The position numbers were made by a program, and so were the translations under genes. The notes below the pieces were generated by a model. That model ran no database searches and was not told where the DNA came from. It saw only the letters and a list, made by a program, of their open reading frames with translations. Shown piece after piece: positions 63,096-64,000 of a DNA stretch of 64,000 bases. The stretch lies in contig NZ_JACORT010000001.1 in the NCBI RefSeq assembly GCF_014297465.1, positions 496,001 to 560,000 of the forward strand. The letters run 5' to 3'. Source of the DNA: Ramlibacter cellulosilyticus (GTDB lineage Bacteria; Pseudomonadota; Gammaproteobacteria; Burkholderiales; Burkholderiaceae_C). The number at the start of each line of letters is the position of its first letter. The stretch's first letter is position 1.

Positions 63096-63998
63096 TCAGG
63101 GGGCCGCGCGCCGCTCACGCACCGTGAGCCAGGCGCCGGCCGCGCCGCAAACCGCGATCATGACGATCCCGGCGAGGGACAGGTGGTCCGGCACGTGCGA
63201 AAACACGAGGAACCCGCCGAGCATGGCGAAGGCGATCTGGCTGTAGAGATAGGGCGTCAGCGTGGCGGCGGGCGCTCGGTAGTACGCCAGGATGAGCGCG
63301 AAATGGCCGATCGTGGCCATCAGTCCCATGAAGCACATGCCGGCCCACAGCCACGGGTCCGGGACCTGGGTCCACACGAAAGGGACCAGCACCGAAGCGA
63401 CCAGCGTCCCCGTCCAGCCCGTGTACAGGTGCATGGTGACGGGGTCTTCCGTGCGCGCCAGCTTGCTGGTCAGCACCTGGAACCAGGCATTGCTGGCCAC
63501 GAGCGCCAGCGGCAGCAGGCTGCTCCAGCCGAAGCTGCCGTGGCCCGGCCGGATGATGACGAGCGTCCCCAGGAAGCCGCCCGCCACCAGCACCCAGCGC
63601 AGCGGCGTCACCGCCTCCTTGAGCAGCGTGGCGGCCAGCAGCGTGATGGCCAGCGGCGTGATCATGACGATGGCCGTGAATTCGCCGACCGGCAGGTAGC
63701 GCAGCGACAGGAAGGCGAGGAAGCTGCTCGTGAGCAGCAGCAGCCCGCGCACGACCTGCCATGCCAGGTGGCGGGTGCGCCAGATGCGCCAGCCGCGCTG
63801 CGGCAGCACGAGGGCGGTGGTGGCGACCGCCTGGAACAGGTAGCGGAACCACAGCGCCATGAGCAGCGGCACCGAGGCGCTGACCCACTTGGTGGTGGTG
63901 TCCAGCGCCGCGAAGCAGGCGCTGGCGCCGATGACGAGCGCGATGCCCGCGAGCGCGTGCGGCTTGCGAAGGGCGGGGGCGGCGGTCTCCGCCGTCAC
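63096..63998 (-). CDS. EamA-family (DMT superfamily) transporter, start uncertain at window edge
   Basis: 300 residues in ten membrane helices forming two EamA repeats (about 15-140 and 160-290), including ASACFAALDTTTKWVSASVP and VGEFTAIVMITPLAITLLAA in the first half and YSQIAFAMLGGFLVFSHVP in the second. DMT transporters export or import small metabolites; the substrate is unknown. The GTG at 63998 is only two bases from the window end, so the true start may lie beyond it. The nearest feature is the MITE-like repeat, 9 bp beyond the stop. Confidence 0.88.
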   Translation of the reverse strand: MTAETAAPALRKPHALAGIALVIGASACFAALDTTTKWVSASVPLLMALWFRYLFQAVATTALVLPQRGWRIWRTRHLAWQVVRGLLLLTSSFLAFLSLRYLPVGEFTAIVMITPLAITLLAATLLKEAVTPLRWVLVAGGFLGTLVIIRPGHGSFGWSSLLPLALVASNAWFQVLTSKLARTEDPVTMHLYTGWTGTLVASVLVPFVWTQVPDPWLWAGMCFMGLMATIGHFALILAYYRAPAATLTPYLYSQIAFAMLGGFLVFSHVPDHLSLAGIVMIAVCGAAGAWLTVRERRAAP

Positions 63999-64000
63999 TG

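Overview
The window is GC-rich chromosomal DNA from a betaproteobacterium, most likely order Burkholderiales, family Comamonadaceae (Ramlibacter/Variovorax-like). This rests on strong G/C preference at third codon positions, a Bug-type tricarboxylate-transporter receptor, a DUF3460 protein beside scpA, and a formate dehydrogenase locus with the DUF3305/DUF3306/TorD arrangement. No plasmid, prophage, integron, CRISPR or rRNA signature was seen. There is one tRNA (Ser, CGA) and 74 protein genes or gene fragments that I can support, nearly all tightly packed.

Layout. 0-2.3 kb: small envelope/stress proteins (BON lipoprotein, holin-like, YqjD-like, DUF1328). 2.4-5.3 kb: two-component genes, namely a CHASE3 NarX-type kinase divergent from a GacA/UvrY-like regulator, then an orphan receiver. 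5.3-12.6 kb: housekeeping (MoeB/ThiF-type enzyme, ctpA, gpmA, rhodanese, grxC, secB, gpsA, a thioredoxin-like protein, a thioesterase). 12.7-19.2 kb: NAD synthesis (nadC-nadA, and nadB 3 kb away) around two unfamiliar membrane/periplasmic proteins. 19.2-26.3 kb: scpA, a MacAB-like tripartite ABC exporter, a SulP transporter and a DUF1275 protein. 26.3-29.2 kb: N-formylglutamate amidohydrolase and a Bug receptor divergent from a LysR regulator. 29.2-32.4 kb: metG and apbC.

32.4-43.2 kb is the main functional block: a periplasm-facing formate dehydrogenase with its cofactor and assembly proteins (DUF3305, DUF3306, a poly-ferredoxin, a TorD chaperone, a small Tat protein, FdhA, FdhB, a lipoprotein, FdhC, an Ala/Pro-rich protein and FdhD). 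Electrons from formate would pass from the Mo/W site of FdhA through FdhB to the cytochrome b subunit FdhC and on to quinone. 43.2-51.8 kb returns to housekeeping (FtsX-like permease, truncated haemoglobin, Smr, radC, fkpB-ispH, a PLP dehydratase, serS, tRNA-Ser). 52-60 kb is a second signalling/stress region (orphan receiver, unknown proteins, BON protein, Ku, KGG protein, kinase and NarL-type regulator). 60-64 kb holds trpS, an M50 protease, a Sua5/YciO protein and an EamA transporter.

Three non-genic signals stand out. (1) A recurring box, TGTAGG-N6-CCTRCR in consensus, lies 85-140 bp upstream of several regulator and stress genes; its geometry matches the operator of GacA-type regulators, and a GacA-like regulator is encoded at 3.9 kb. 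(2) At least three families of long palindromic repeats are present. One sits inside coding frames (metG and the DUF3306 gene) with the frame kept, and another marks the ends of convergent genes. (3) A MITE-like pair of inverted double hairpins fills the 62.8-63.1 kb gap. Function calls come from reading the translated sequences and motifs; no database search was possible.
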